Below are positions 43,668 through 51,289 of a stretch of DNA of 64,000 nt, one piece after another. The notes beneath the pieces were generated by a model that was not told where the DNA came from, ran no database searches, and worked only from the letters and a program-made list of their open reading frames with translations. The stretch lies in the NCBI GenBank assembly GCA_963773625.1, contig CAVZCJ010000019.1, positions 62,001 to 126,000 on the forward strand, in the 5' to 3' direction. The first letter of the stretch is position 1. Each line of letters opens with the position of its first letter. The position numbers and the translations under genes were made by a program. This DNA comes from DATARH01 sp963773625. GTDB taxonomy: Bacteria; Pseudomonadota; Alphaproteobacteria; ATCC43930; CGMCC-115725.

Positions 43668-44496
43668 CCGGCACCATTACCCCGATTGGCGTCGGCACTG
43701 CGGTGGCGCATGCGAAGCAGGCGACCGCCGGCGCGGCGCTTAACCCATTCGTCGATCCCGGCAATACCAACGCGCCGATCATCTTGGAGCCGACCGCCGG
43801 GCTGACCGGGGGCGCGGTCGAGGTGTGGATCATCGCCAGCGGCGGCGCCAACTGGGGCGGCTGCCAGGTTTGGGTCTCGACCGACGGCAACACCTATGCG
43901 CTCGCCGGGACGATCTACAAAGGCGGGCGGCAAGGGGTGCTGACCGCAACGCTGCCCGCCGCCACCGACCCCGATACTCGGTCGACCTCACTCAATCAGC
44001 CGGACAATTGCTCTCCGGCACGACCGCCGACGCCGACTCCTACGTCACCCTGTGCTTCTGTGACGGGGAGCTTTTGTCCTTTGCCACGGCGACGCTCACC
44101 GCCGCCAACAAATACAACCTCACCTATCTGCGGCGCGGCGCCTATGGCACCGCGATTGGCAGCCATGCCGCCGGCACGCAGTTCGCCCGTTTCGGGCCCA
44201 ATGACCCCTCGCTGTTTCGTTACGCCTACCCGGCGAGCTTTATCGGCCATTCGATCTTCGTGAAGTTGCCCGCGTTCAACATTTTCGGCCAGGCGCTGCA
44301 GGGTCTCGCGGGCGTCTCCGCGTACAGCTACACGCTGCTCGGTACCGGCGGGATGACCGTCAACGTCATCGCCGCGCTCGCCGCCGGCATTGCCCAGGAT
44401 TGGGGCATCGTCGGCACCAGCGTCGCCGCGCAGGCCGATCTCGCGTCGATTGCCGCCGTCACCGGCTACGACATCAACCTCGGCTCGCCGCTCTAG
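43664..44496 (+). CDS. Phage tail tip protein J-like, C-terminal part (frameshifted)
   Basis: About 277 residues. GTG 43664 overlaps the preceding stop (GTGA). The conserved block VEVWIIASGGANWGGCQVWV and STDGNTYALAGTIYKGGRQG is in the first frame. After about 43975 the sequence moves to the frame ending at 44496: TLCFCDGELLSFATATLTAA, then YNLTYLRRGAYGTAIGSH and PASFIGHSIFVKLPAFNIFG. This is the usual C-terminus of phage tail tip proteins, so this part and the one at 42397 were probably a single gene of about 700 residues broken by three indels. It would form the baseplate hub that contacts the host. Confidence 0.6.
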
Positions 44497-44514
44497 CGGC
44501 GCAGGAGGCATCCC

Positions 44515-44958
44515 TTGTCCCATACGCAAGTGCAATGGGCGCGTGGCACCACCGCCCAGGTGGCGGCCTATACCGGGCCGCCAGGCGAATTGGTGCTCAA
44601 CACCGACGACTGGAGCCTTCAGGCGCAAGACGGCGTCGCCGCCGGCGGTTGGGTCATCCGGCCGCGGCAGAATGTGCGCGTCGTCACCGCCACCGACGCG
44701 CAAGCGGTCGCGTTCACCGACGACCTCATCGCCTGGGCGCCGACCACCCCGGCGGCCACGACCTTCACCTTGCCGTCGAGCCCGCGTCTCGGCGAGTCGC
44801 ACGCCTTCAAATACCTCGCCAGCACCGGCAGCTTCGCGCTGACCGTTGCCGCGCCCAGTGGCCAAACCATCGACGGCCAGGCCTCGGTCGCGCTTGGCGT
44901 CCTCTATGCGGCGCTGCGCGTCATCTACATCGGGAGCAATCAGTGGATCGTCGCATGA
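44515..44958 (+). CDS. Phage tail fibre-type protein with Mtd-like N-terminal module
   Basis: 147 residues. The opening (VQWARGTTAQVAAYTGPPGE then LVLNTDDWSLQAQDG) is the short repeat found at the base of many phage fibres, such as the N-terminal module of Mtd and hyaluronidase-type fibres, used to attach to the baseplate. The second half is beta-rich (TFTLPSSPRLGESHAFKYLA; TIDGQASVALGVLYAALRVI). The start is TTG 44515, with AGGAGG eight bases upstream and no alternative ATG. The stop overlaps the next gene's start by ATGA. Confidence 0.6.
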   Translation: MSHTQVQWARGTTAQVAAYTGPPGELVLNTDDWSLQAQDGVAAGGWVIRPRQNVRVVTATDAQAVAFTDDLIAWAPTTPAATTFTLPSSPRLGESHAFKYLASTGSFALTVAAPSGQTIDGQASVALGVLYAALRVIYIGSNQWIVA

Positions 44959-46190
44959 CCCTGCGGCGCCTTGCCGGCGCCGCCGCCTTGCTCGTCATCG
45001 CCTTGCTTGGGGTGAGCCCCGCCGCCCGCGCGCAAGCCTACGTGCCCGGTGTTAACTGCCCGGCCGGTCAGGCGGTGACCGGCGATTCCCCGCAGACCGG
45101 CATCGTCTGCGCGTCGCTGGGGACGGTCTTCGGCAACCGGCTGATCAACCCGACGATGGAAATCGACCAGGTCCATGAGGGCAACGCCGTCTCGCTCGTC
45201 TCGGGAACGCCGGCCTACATCGTCGATGGGGTTAAGGTTGGCTTCCTCTCCACCGGGCACGCCACCAACGCGACTTTGTCTTGCCAGCGCACCGCCGACG
45301 CGCCGCAGGGCTACACCTACAGCCTGCAATGCACGGTCGGCACTGCCGCGAGCGCGGTCGGCGGCGGCGACTACATCGTCGCCCTCATCCCGATCGAGGC
45401 GGACAACATCCAGGACGCGCTGCTCGGAACCGTCGGCGCGCAGACGCTGTGCGTGCAATGGCAGAGCAAGATCTCGGTCGGCAGCTATGTCGCCGGCTGG
45501 GCATTCCAGAATTTCGCCCAGACCCGCTCCTATCCAAACACGGTGCCGGCGTCCGCCGCCGCGACCTGGACGGCGAACCAGGCCTGCTTCACCGGCGACA
45601 CGTCCGGCACTTGGGTGACCAGCGGCAATACCGGCGGCGCCTATCTGGTGCTGACTCTCGCCGCTGGCGGCACCTTTCAGAACACCGGCGCGGCCTGGAC
45701 GACGGGCGATTACTTCACGACCGCGAGCCAGTCGAACTCACTGCTCACCACCGCCGGCAGCACGTTCGAGGTCACCAATGTGAAGCTTGAGGTCGCCCCG
45801 GCGGCCTCGCCGTTCCGGCGCCGGCCGATCCAGCAGGAGCTGGCGCTCTGCCAGCGCTATTACGAGAAAAGTTACGACCTCGGCATCGTCCCGGGAACCG
45901 CGCTGGCCCGTACCGGCCAGGAGTTCTTCGGCTTCTGGGCTACCACCAACGCGACTTATTCGTTCGGCGTCCGTTTCAAGGTGCCCAAACGCGCCGCGTC
46001 CACCGTGACCGTCTACAGTCCGACCACCGGCGCCTCGGGCAATGTCGACAACAATGCCGCGGCCGATGTCGCCGCCGCGCCGGCCCAGATCGGCCTCGAG
46101 GGCTTTCAGGTCGGAACCACCAGCGCCTTCACCCCGGCGGCGATCGGCGGCGGCTTGCGCGTCCACTGGACCGCCGACGCGCGGCTCTGA
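44955..46190 (+). CDS. Putative phage tail fibre / adhesin with signal peptide
   Basis: 411 residues. A clear Sec signal (MTLRRLAGAAALLVIALLGV...ARA-Q) is followed by a short Cys-containing segment, then the NRLINPTMEIDQVHEGNAVS region, which is a familiar phage-fibre element, and a carbohydrate-binding-like beta-sandwich. The late motif FRRRPIQQELALCQRYYEKS is very common in tail proteins of alphaproteobacterial prophages. The ATG 44955 overlaps the preceding stop. It is the second fibre-like protein here that has a secretion signal, unlike ordinary virion fibres. Confidence 0.6.
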   Translation: MTLRRLAGAAALLVIALLGVSPAARAQAYVPGVNCPAGQAVTGDSPQTGIVCASLGTVFGNRLINPTMEIDQVHEGNAVSLVSGTPAYIVDGVKVGFLSTGHATNATLSCQRTADAPQGYTYSLQCTVGTAASAVGGGDYIVALIPIEADNIQDALLGTVGAQTLCVQWQSKISVGSYVAGWAFQNFAQTRSYPNTVPASAAATWTANQACFTGDTSGTWVTSGNTGGAYLVLTLAAGGTFQNTGAAWTTGDYFTTASQSNSLLTTAGSTFEVTNVKLEVAPAASPFRRRPIQQELALCQRYYEKSYDLGIVPGTALARTGQEFFGFWATTNATYSFGVRFKVPKRAASTVTVYSPTTGASGNVDNNAAADVAAAPAQIGLEGFQVGTTSAFTPAAIGGGLRVHWTADARL

Positions 46191-46203
46191 TCCGGGCAAA
46201 TCC

Positions 46204-46539
46204 ATGCGCACGGATTTGCTGGCGATGCTGCATCCGCATTTCACCCCCGACATCACGTTGGGTCATCTGCTGCAGGCCGGGGTCGTCATCGTCGCCGGCG
46301 GCGGTGGCGTTCTCGGCGCCTATCTGAGCCTGCGCGCCGACATCGACACGCAGCGCACCGAGTACCGCGTCGCGCTCGCCGGCCATGAGGCGCGCCTCGC
46401 CCTGGTCGAGCACCAGCTCGACGAGCGCTCGCGCGAGGATCGCGAGTTCCGCGTGGAGATGCGCGCCGCCCTCGGGCGCGTAATGGAGACCCTCGCCAGC
46501 CTGCGCGCCGACCTCGCCCAGAAGCAGAACCGGCGCTAG
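46204..46539 (+). CDS. Membrane-anchored coiled-coil protein, lysis-cassette type
   Basis: 111 residues. One hydrophobic helix (VVIVAGGGGVLGAYLSLRAD, about residues 27-46) is followed by a long heptad-rich helix (LALVEHQLDERSREDREFRV, ALGRVMETLASLRADLAQ). The layout matches DUF2730-like proteins or Rz-type spanins that precede endolysin genes in prophages. It lies just after the fibre gene and 23 bases before the muramidase gene. Whether it is a spanin or a scaffold is not decided. Confidence 0.6.
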   Translation: MRTDLLAMLHPHFTPDITLGHLLQAGVVIVAGGGGVLGAYLSLRADIDTQRTEYRVALAGHEARLALVEHQLDERSREDREFRVEMRAALGRVMETLASLRADLAQKQNRR

Positions 46540-46562
46540 CGCCGTCTCAACAAGAGGAGCGA

Positions 46563-47159
46563 ATGATGGAGTTCACGGGCGCGGCGACGCCGCTCGGACC
46601 GGACGATATTGCCGCAGCCGCGGCCGGGATGCAGTGCGAGCCGGCTGCGATCTGGGCGGTCTGCGACATCGAGAGCGCCGGCGGCGGGTTTCTTCCGGAC
46701 AAGCGGCCGAAAATCCTTTTCGAGGCCCATGTCTTCGGCCGGCTGACGGGGCACCAATGGGACGCGGCCCATCCCAACATCTCGTCGCCCGCGTGGGACC
46801 GCGCGCTTTACGGCGCCGCCGGGGCCCATCAATACGACCGGCTCGCCGAGGCAATCGCGCTCAACCGCGCCGCCGCGCTGCAAAGCGCGAGTTGGGGCAT
46901 GTTTCAGATCCTCGGGCTGAATTTCGCCGCCTGCGATTTCCCCGATGTCGATCGTTACGTCGCGGTGATGTGCGCGAGTGAGGGCGGACAGCTAGCCGCG
47001 TTCGTCGCGTTCTGTCGGTACAACCGCCTCGACCGCTACCTTCGCACCCGCGATTGGACCAGCTTCGCGCTCGCCTATAACGGGCCGGGCGAGGCCGAGA
47101 ACGGCTACGACGCGAAGCTCGCCGCTGCCTACCGGCGCCGCGCCGGGGTCGGCGCATGA
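46563..47159 (+). CDS. Phage endolysin, N-acetylmuramidase domain
   Basis: 198 residues of the N-acetylmuramidase (formerly DUF3380) family. The catalytic Glu is in the early motif WAVCDIESAGGGFL. The rest is typical: RPKILFEAHVFGRLTGHQW, LYGAAGAHQYDRLAEAIAL, SASWGMFQILGLNFAACDF and FALAYNGPGEAENGYDAKLA. It is predicted to cut the glycan backbone of peptidoglycan for host lysis. There is no signal peptide, so release through a holin is expected. AGGAG lies before ATG 46563/46566; the second Met may be the true start. The stop overlaps the next gene's ATG. Confidence 0.88.
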   Translation: MMEFTGAATPLGPDDIAAAAAGMQCEPAAIWAVCDIESAGGGFLPDKRPKILFEAHVFGRLTGHQWDAAHPNISSPAWDRALYGAAGAHQYDRLAEAIALNRAAALQSASWGMFQILGLNFAACDFPDVDRYVAVMCASEGGQLAAFVAFCRYNRLDRYLRTRDWTSFALAYNGPGEAENGYDAKLAAAYRRRAGVGA

Positions 47160-47368
47160 GGCCGGCGACGAAGCCGTGCGAGCGCTGCGGCGGCGTCGGG
47201 CGCATCCCGCGCACGCGCCGGCGTCAAGCCGACGGCACGCCCGACCCCTCCGACATTCTCGGTCAGCATAGGGAGATCTGCGACCTCTGCGGCGGCTCCG
47301 GCGAAGTGTTGGCCGATCCGCCGGCACCGGCCGGGCGTCGCCCGGGCTATGTCGCCGATCTCGCCTGA
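47156..47368 (+). CDS. Small zinc-ribbon protein with two CxxCGGxG motifs
   Basis: 70 residues. CERCGGVGRIPR and CDLCGGSGEVLA form two DnaJ-like CxxCxGxG half-sites 37 residues apart, together able to bind one zinc ion. The ends are charged and probably disordered. It is coupled by ATGA (47156-47159) to the endolysin. Small zinc-ribbon proteins are common near the lysis genes of alphaproteobacterial prophages; role unknown. Confidence 0.65.
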   Translation: MRPATKPCERCGGVGRIPRTRRRQADGTPDPSDILGQHREICDLCGGSGEVLADPPAPAGRRPGYVADLA

Positions 47369-47393
47369 ATTTCCTTAACCCGTAATCGACCCC

Positions 47394-47416
47394 GGGCCGC
47401 CTCGCGCGGCCCTTTT
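47394..47416 (+). terminator. Rho-independent terminator
   Basis: GGGCCGC (47394-47400), a five-base loop CTCGC, GCGGCCC (47406-47412) and TTTT (47413-47416) form a compact GC-rich hairpin with a U-run on the plus strand, 25 bases after the zinc-ribbon gene. It would end, or partly end, the tail/lysis transcript ahead of the holin gene. Confidence 0.65.
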
Positions 47417-47434
47417 GCATGAAAGGACGACATT

Positions 47435-47887
47435 ATGCCGATGCTTTCCTACCTGCTCGCGCGCTTCAGCGAACCATCGAGCTATGCCGGGATCGGTGCC
47501 CTGCTGGCGCTGGCCGGAATGCATTTCTCGGACAGCGATTTGGGACAGCTCGCCCAGTTTCTCGGGGCGGGTTGCGGGCTGGCGGCGCTGTTGCTCAAGG
47601 AGCACGGCATGGTCCAAATGCTGGCGCTGATGGTCCTCGCCGCCGGCGCCCTTGGCGCCTGCACCGGCCCCGACGCGCCGACCCCGGCGACGATCCAGGC
47701 CGATGCGCAGATCGTGCTCACGGTGACCCAACAGGCGATGTGCGAGGCGCAGGCCGCCGCCAACCTGGCAAGCGCGGTGGCTGCGGGTGCCGGCGACCCC
47801 TCTGCCGCCGCCGAGGCGTCGCGGGCTTCGGCCGCGGCGGGCGCCGGTTGCCTATGGGTCAACCCCGCGGGTTCGGTGAGCCCGTGA
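47435..47887 (+). CDS. Holin-like protein fused in frame to a lipoprotein
   Basis: 150 residues. Residues 1-58 look like a phage holin: YAGIGALLALAGMHF, then LAQFLGAGCGLAALLL, with two to three short hydrophobic segments. From residue 59 the sequence is a typical lipoprotein precursor, MVQMLALMVLAAGALGAC, with lipobox LGAC, then an Ala-rich stretch with two further Cys. AAGGAG (47598-47603) stands six bases before ATG 47609, so the lipoprotein is likely also translated alone from the internal start. It could serve as the outer-membrane (Rz1-like) spanin. AAGGA precedes the main ATG. Confidence 0.6.
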   Translation: MPMLSYLLARFSEPSSYAGIGALLALAGMHFSDSDLGQLAQFLGAGCGLAALLLKEHGMVQMLALMVLAAGALGACTGPDAPTPATIQADAQIVLTVTQQAMCEAQAAANLASAVAAGAGDPSAAAEASRASAAAGAGCLWVNPAGSVSP

Positions 47888-47982
47888 GTTGCTACCCGAA
47901 GCCGCACCGCGTCAAAGCCGCTTGATCCGCGCCGTCCTGCTCGGCATCGTGCCGCCGGGGCGACGCGGGGATAGAGTTCTCG

Positions 47983-48276
47983 ATGCGATTCAAGGTGCTA
48001 ATGGCGTTTGCTGTCGCGGCGCTGCTGTCGGGCTGCGGCGGCCTCGGCTGGTTCGGGCCGAAGGAAAAGCCCAAGCCGTCGCTCGACAATGGCGAGCTGA
48101 TCACCAAACCCGTCGGCCCCGGCCTCGTCGCACGCTGCCCGGTGCCGGCGGATTACGACGACGCGACCCTCAAGAAGATCGGCGACGCCGTCAACGCCCT
48201 CCCGCCGGACAGCATCCTGCGCAAGGCGATGAGCGACTACGAGACCGAGCGCGACAACCTCCGCATGTGCCAGTAG
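47983..48276 (+). CDS. Small lipoprotein (Rz1-like or phage-associated)
   Basis: 97 residues. The precursor starts MRFKVLMAFAVAALLSGCGG with lipobox LLSGC, so the mature protein would begin at Cys 18 and be lipid-anchored. The mature part is short, with many Lys/Pro and one further Cys pair (ARCPVPADYDDATLKK; NLRMCQ). It is the last gene of the prophage-like block. Spanin or superinfection-exclusion roles are possible; no evidence decides. Confidence 0.65.
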   Translation: MRFKVLMAFAVAALLSGCGGLGWFGPKEKPKPSLDNGELITKPVGPGLVARCPVPADYDDATLKKIGDAVNALPPDSILRKAMSDYETERDNLRMCQ

Positions 48277-48323
48277 CACCTGAATAGCGCCCGAGCGTAG
48301 CGCTTCGATTTACCAAGTCTCCT

Positions 48324-48363
48324 TCTGTCATTCCGGGATCGCCCAGCGGGCGAGACCCGGAAC
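48324..48363. repeat. Dispersed repeat core TCTGTCATTCCGGG (copy 4)
   Basis: TCTGTCATTCCGGG (48324-48337) is followed by ATCGCCCAGCGGGCGAGACCCGGAACCCA, in which CCGGG..CCCGG can pair. It lies between the last phage lipoprotein and the toxin-like fragment and matches copies at 18817, 40237 and 41112. Confidence 0.6.
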
Positions 48364-48488
48364 CCATGCACACCGGCATCTAAACGCTTCCGCGGGCAGC
48401 CGCCCCGCCACCCCATTCAAAAAACGGCTGTGTCCATTCTCGAAAACCTGCGGCGGCTGCACTCGCGCGGTGCGGTCAACAGAGGCAA

Positions 48489-48722
48489 TTGCTCATTGTC
48501 GAGGCCAAGACGGGAAACGACCCGCGATACACGCCGAGACAGTTAGATGTGTATCCGATGGCGCAGGTGGGCAATCACGTCTTTTCGCCAAGCCGGAAAA
48601 TCAAGGCCCTTGGCTTCGCACAGGGTCAATGGCTGCCTCCGATGACGTTCGCCACAGTGTACAAAAGAAATAAGGAATCGGACGATGTATGGTGGTTTCA
48701 TCCGACACCTTCTCTACCGTAA
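48489..48722 (+). pseudogene. C-terminal fragment of a polymorphic-toxin-like nuclease
   Basis: 77 residues from a nominal TTG 48489. The open frame extends upstream (CGQQRQLLIVEAKTG) without a start, so this is a 3-prime fragment. LLIVEAKTGNDPRYTPRQLD, VYPMAQVGNH and QGQWLPPMTFATVYKR resemble the C-terminal toxin domains of Rhs/PAAR-type polymorphic toxins with a restriction-endonuclease-like core (the V-E-A-K being the catalytic E-x-K). That family assignment is from memory of the pattern. It ends 17 bases before a gene that looks like an immunity protein. Confidence 0.5.
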
Positions 48723-48738
48723 CTCGTACTGTAACGGG

Positions 48739-49092
48739 ATGGCAGATATGACGGGCATTGGAGAGACTGCCCAAATCGGGTTCGCAACGATGTTGATGGG
48801 CCCATTGCTGAACAATGAAGAGATGGCGCGGACATTTGCCGCGTTGATACTGCAACGCCTCTATGGAGGCGACGAACTCGCCAAACAGCAGCCACTGCGA
48901 GTCACTGATAAGGGCGAGGCTTGGGTCGTGACAGGCTCGTACCAGGAACCGGGGATGACCCCCGAGACCGGTGCATGGTATTTTCGCATTCGCAAATCTG
49001 ACTGTCGCGTAGAGGAGTTCGGCCACTACGAGCCGCGCGAACTTCCTGAGAACGTCAAATCGATCCTCGCGAGCGCGAAGAGCGCCACCTAG
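48739..49092 (+). CDS. NTF2-fold immunity-type protein
   Basis: 117 residues. ARTFAALILQRLYGGDELAK and QPLRVTDKGEAWVVTGSYQE, with a final IRKSDCRVEEFGHYEP, match the small NTF2-fold immunity proteins encoded after polymorphic toxin domains (the ending KxDGxVLxFxH is characteristic). It lies 17 bases after the toxin-like fragment. Its retention without a full toxin would fit an orphan immunity gene protecting against kin. No signal peptide. The start could be ATG 48739 or 48748. Confidence 0.6.
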   Translation: MADMTGIGETAQIGFATMLMGPLLNNEEMARTFAALILQRLYGGDELAKQQPLRVTDKGEAWVVTGSYQEPGMTPETGAWYFRIRKSDCRVEEFGHYEPRELPENVKSILASAKSAT

Positions 49093-49176
49093 GCGATCTT
49101 GACACCCCCACCATCTTGACTCCCCCAGTGACGAGTTTATGACGGGCGCGATGGCGGCAGGGGGGATGCGCCTTAG

Positions 49177-50119
49177 ATGAAACGCGCGTTTGTCTTTCCC
49201 GGGCAGGGATCGCAGGCAGCCCGGCATGGGGCGCGACCTGGCCGAGGCGTTCGCGCCGGCCCGCCGTTTGTTCGAAGAAGTCGACGATGCGCTGTCGCAG
49301 CATCTGTCGCGGCTGATGTTCGACGGGCCGGAGAGCGATCTCACCCTCACCGAAAACGCGCAGCCGGCGCTGCTCGCCGCCAGCCTCGCGGTCATCCGCG
49401 TGCTCGAGGCCGAGGCCGGTTTCGACATCGCCAAGCAGGTCGCCTACGTCGCCGGCCACTCGCTCGGCGAGTATTCCGCGCATGCCGCGGCCGGCACCTT
49501 CTCGGTTCCCGACGCGGTGCGGCTCGTCAAGCGCCGCGGCCAGGCGATGCAGAAGGCGGTGCCGGTGGGCGAGGGGGCGATGGCGGCGCTGCTCGGCCTC
49601 GACATCGAGGCGGCGCGCGAGGTCGCCGAGGGCACCCACGGCTTCGGCGTCTGCGTCGTCGCCAACGACAATTGCCCCGGTCAGATCGTCGTCAGCGGCA
49701 ACACGGCCGCCGTCGAGAAGGCGGTCGAGCTCGCCGCCGAGCGCGGCGCCCGGCGCTCGATCATGCTGCCGGTGAGCGCGCCGTTTCATTGTCCGCTGAT
49801 GGCGCCGGCGGCGGCGGCGATGGAAGAGGCGCTCGGCGATGTCGCCCTCAAGGCGCCGGCCGTGCCGGTGGTCGCCAACGTCACCGCCGCGCCGACCAGC
49901 GATCCCCGGGAGATCAAGGACCTGCTGATCGAGCAGGTGACGCGCATGGTGCGCTGGCGCGAGACCGTGCTGCTGTTCAAGGCCCAGGAGGTCGAGGAGG
50001 TCATAGAAGTCGGCTCCGGCCGCGTGCTCTCTGGCCTCGTTAAGCGCATCGACCGCGACCTGCAGACCTCGTCGGTCGGCGGGGCGGCCGAGGTTGAAGC
50101 GCTGATGAAGCGGCTTTAG
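49177..50119 (+). CDS. fabD: Malonyl-CoA:ACP transacylase (frameshifted)
   Basis: About 314 residues. FabD transfers malonyl from CoA to acyl carrier protein. It starts MKRAFVFPGQGSQ; the frame changes near 49217 (extra base in GGCAGCCCGG), after which PGMGRDLAEAFAPARRLFEE leads on. The active-site motif is VAGHSLGEYSAHAA with catalytic Ser and, later, the His in APFHCPLMAPA. All family blocks are intact on each side, and the gene is essential in most bacteria, so a sequencing indel is the likely explanation. It is followed directly by fabG. Confidence 0.93.
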
Positions 50120-50857
50120 ATGTTCGACCTGACCGGCCAGAATGCGCTCGTCACCGGTGCCTCGGGTGGGATCGGTGGCGCCATCGCCCGCGCGCTGCAC
50201 GCCCAGGGGGCCGCCGTGACGCTCGCCGGCACCCGCGAGGCAGCGCTCAAAGCCCTCGCCGGTGAGCTCGGCGATCGCGCTCATGTCCTCACCGGCGATC
50301 TCTCGCAACCCGACGAGCCGGAGCGCCTCGTCAAGGAGGCGGAGGCCGCGCTCGGCCAGATCGATATCCTCGTCAACAATGCCGGCATCACCCGCGACGG
50401 GCTGGCGATGCGCATGCGCGACGAGGACTGGCAGGCGGTGCTCGAGGTCAACCTGACCGCCGGGTTCCGGCTGATTCGCGCCGCGCTGCGCGGCATGCTG
50501 CGCCGCCGCCACGGACGCATCGTCTCGATCACCTCGGTTGTCGGCGTCGCCGGCAACCCCGGTCAGGCGAATTACGCCGCGTCCAAGGCGGCGATCATCG
50601 GCATGTCGAAATCGATCGCCGCCGAGGTTGCGACTCGCGGCATCACCGTCAACTGCATCGCGCCGGGCTTCATCGCCACGGCGATGACCGACGCGCTGAC
50701 CGAGGAGCAGCGCGCCCGCGGCGCCGCCGCGATTCCGATGGGCCGTTTCGGCACCCCCGCGGAGATCGGTGCCGCCGCAGTCTATCTCGCCAGCGCCGAG
50801 GCCGGCTACGTGACCGGGCAAACCCTCCATGTCAACGGCGGCATGGTGATGGTATAA
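50120..50857 (+). CDS. fabG: 3-oxoacyl-ACP reductase
   Basis: 245 residues of a short-chain dehydrogenase. The NADP-binding loop is VTGASGGIGGAIARAL, the NAG motif is DILVNNAGITRDG, the catalytic Ser/Tyr/Lys are in SITSVVGVAGNPGQANYAASKA, and VNCIAPGFIATAMTDAL follows. It reduces 3-oxoacyl-ACP in fatty acid elongation. The ATG begins directly after the fabD stop and no lesion is seen. A GC hairpin (50859-50891) lies just behind the stop, before the separately promoted acpP. Confidence 0.96.
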   Translation: MFDLTGQNALVTGASGGIGGAIARALHAQGAAVTLAGTREAALKALAGELGDRAHVLTGDLSQPDEPERLVKEAEAALGQIDILVNNAGITRDGLAMRMRDEDWQAVLEVNLTAGFRLIRAALRGMLRRRHGRIVSITSVVGVAGNPGQANYAASKAAIIGMSKSIAAEVATRGITVNCIAPGFIATAMTDALTEEQRARGAAAIPMGRFGTPAEIGAAAVYLASAEAGYVTGQTLHVNGGMVMV

Positions 50858-50858
50858 A

Positions 50859-50891
50859 GGCGTGCCGCGTCGTTCCCTGGATTGGCACGCC
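50859..50891 (+). terminator. Possible transcription attenuator between fabG and acpP
   Basis: GGCGTGCC (50859-50866) and GGCACGCC (50884-50891) form an eight-base perfect stem with a 17-base loop directly after the fabG stop. There is no U-run behind it, so it may act as an RNA stabiliser, partial terminator or nothing. acpP is usually made in excess, and a promoter in 50892-51032 is expected. Confidence 0.35.
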
Positions 50892-51032
50892 AGCCGAATT
50901 CGTGTTATGTGACCGGCCACCCTGCAACACGGCCGCGATAGCGACTGAATGCGGCTGATCCCCGAGCGGATACGCGCACAGCGCCGAATCGAGAACACGA
51001 GCCAATCAGCCAATTTTTGAGGGACAACACGG

Positions 51033-51266
51033 ATGAGTGACGTCGCCGACCGAGTGAAGAAGATCGTCGTCGAGCATCTTGGCGTTGATGAGGCCAAGGT
51101 CACGGAGAACGCCAGCTTTATCGATGATTTGGGCGCCGACAGTCTCGATACGGTCGAGCTGGTGATGGCGTTTGAAGAAGAGTTCGGCTGCGAGATACCC
51201 GACGATGCGGCCGAGAAGATCATCACCGTCAAGGATGCCGTCAGCTTCATCGAAACCCACGGCTGA
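51033..51266 (+). CDS. acpP: Acyl carrier protein
   Basis: 77 residues. The phosphopantetheine attachment Ser is in LGADSLDTVELVMAFEEEFG, at position 36-37 of a typical acidic four-helix bundle (VKKIVVEHLGVDEAKV first helix; AEKIITVKDAVSFIETHG last). It carries the growing acyl chains for FabD, FabG and FabF, encoded on either side. GAGGG is nine bases before ATG 51033. Intact. Confidence 0.97.
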   Translation: MSDVADRVKKIVVEHLGVDEAKVTENASFIDDLGADSLDTVELVMAFEEEFGCEIPDDAAEKIITVKDAVSFIETHG

Positions 51267-51289
51267 ATGTGGCATTTAGGTTCGCCGGC

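Noticed and set aside
36308..48276. Gene transfer agent cluster
   Set aside because: Lacks the conserved alphaproteobacterial GTA set (portal, protease, capsid, head-tail, tape measure), and includes a CI-type repressor and endolysin typical of prophage.
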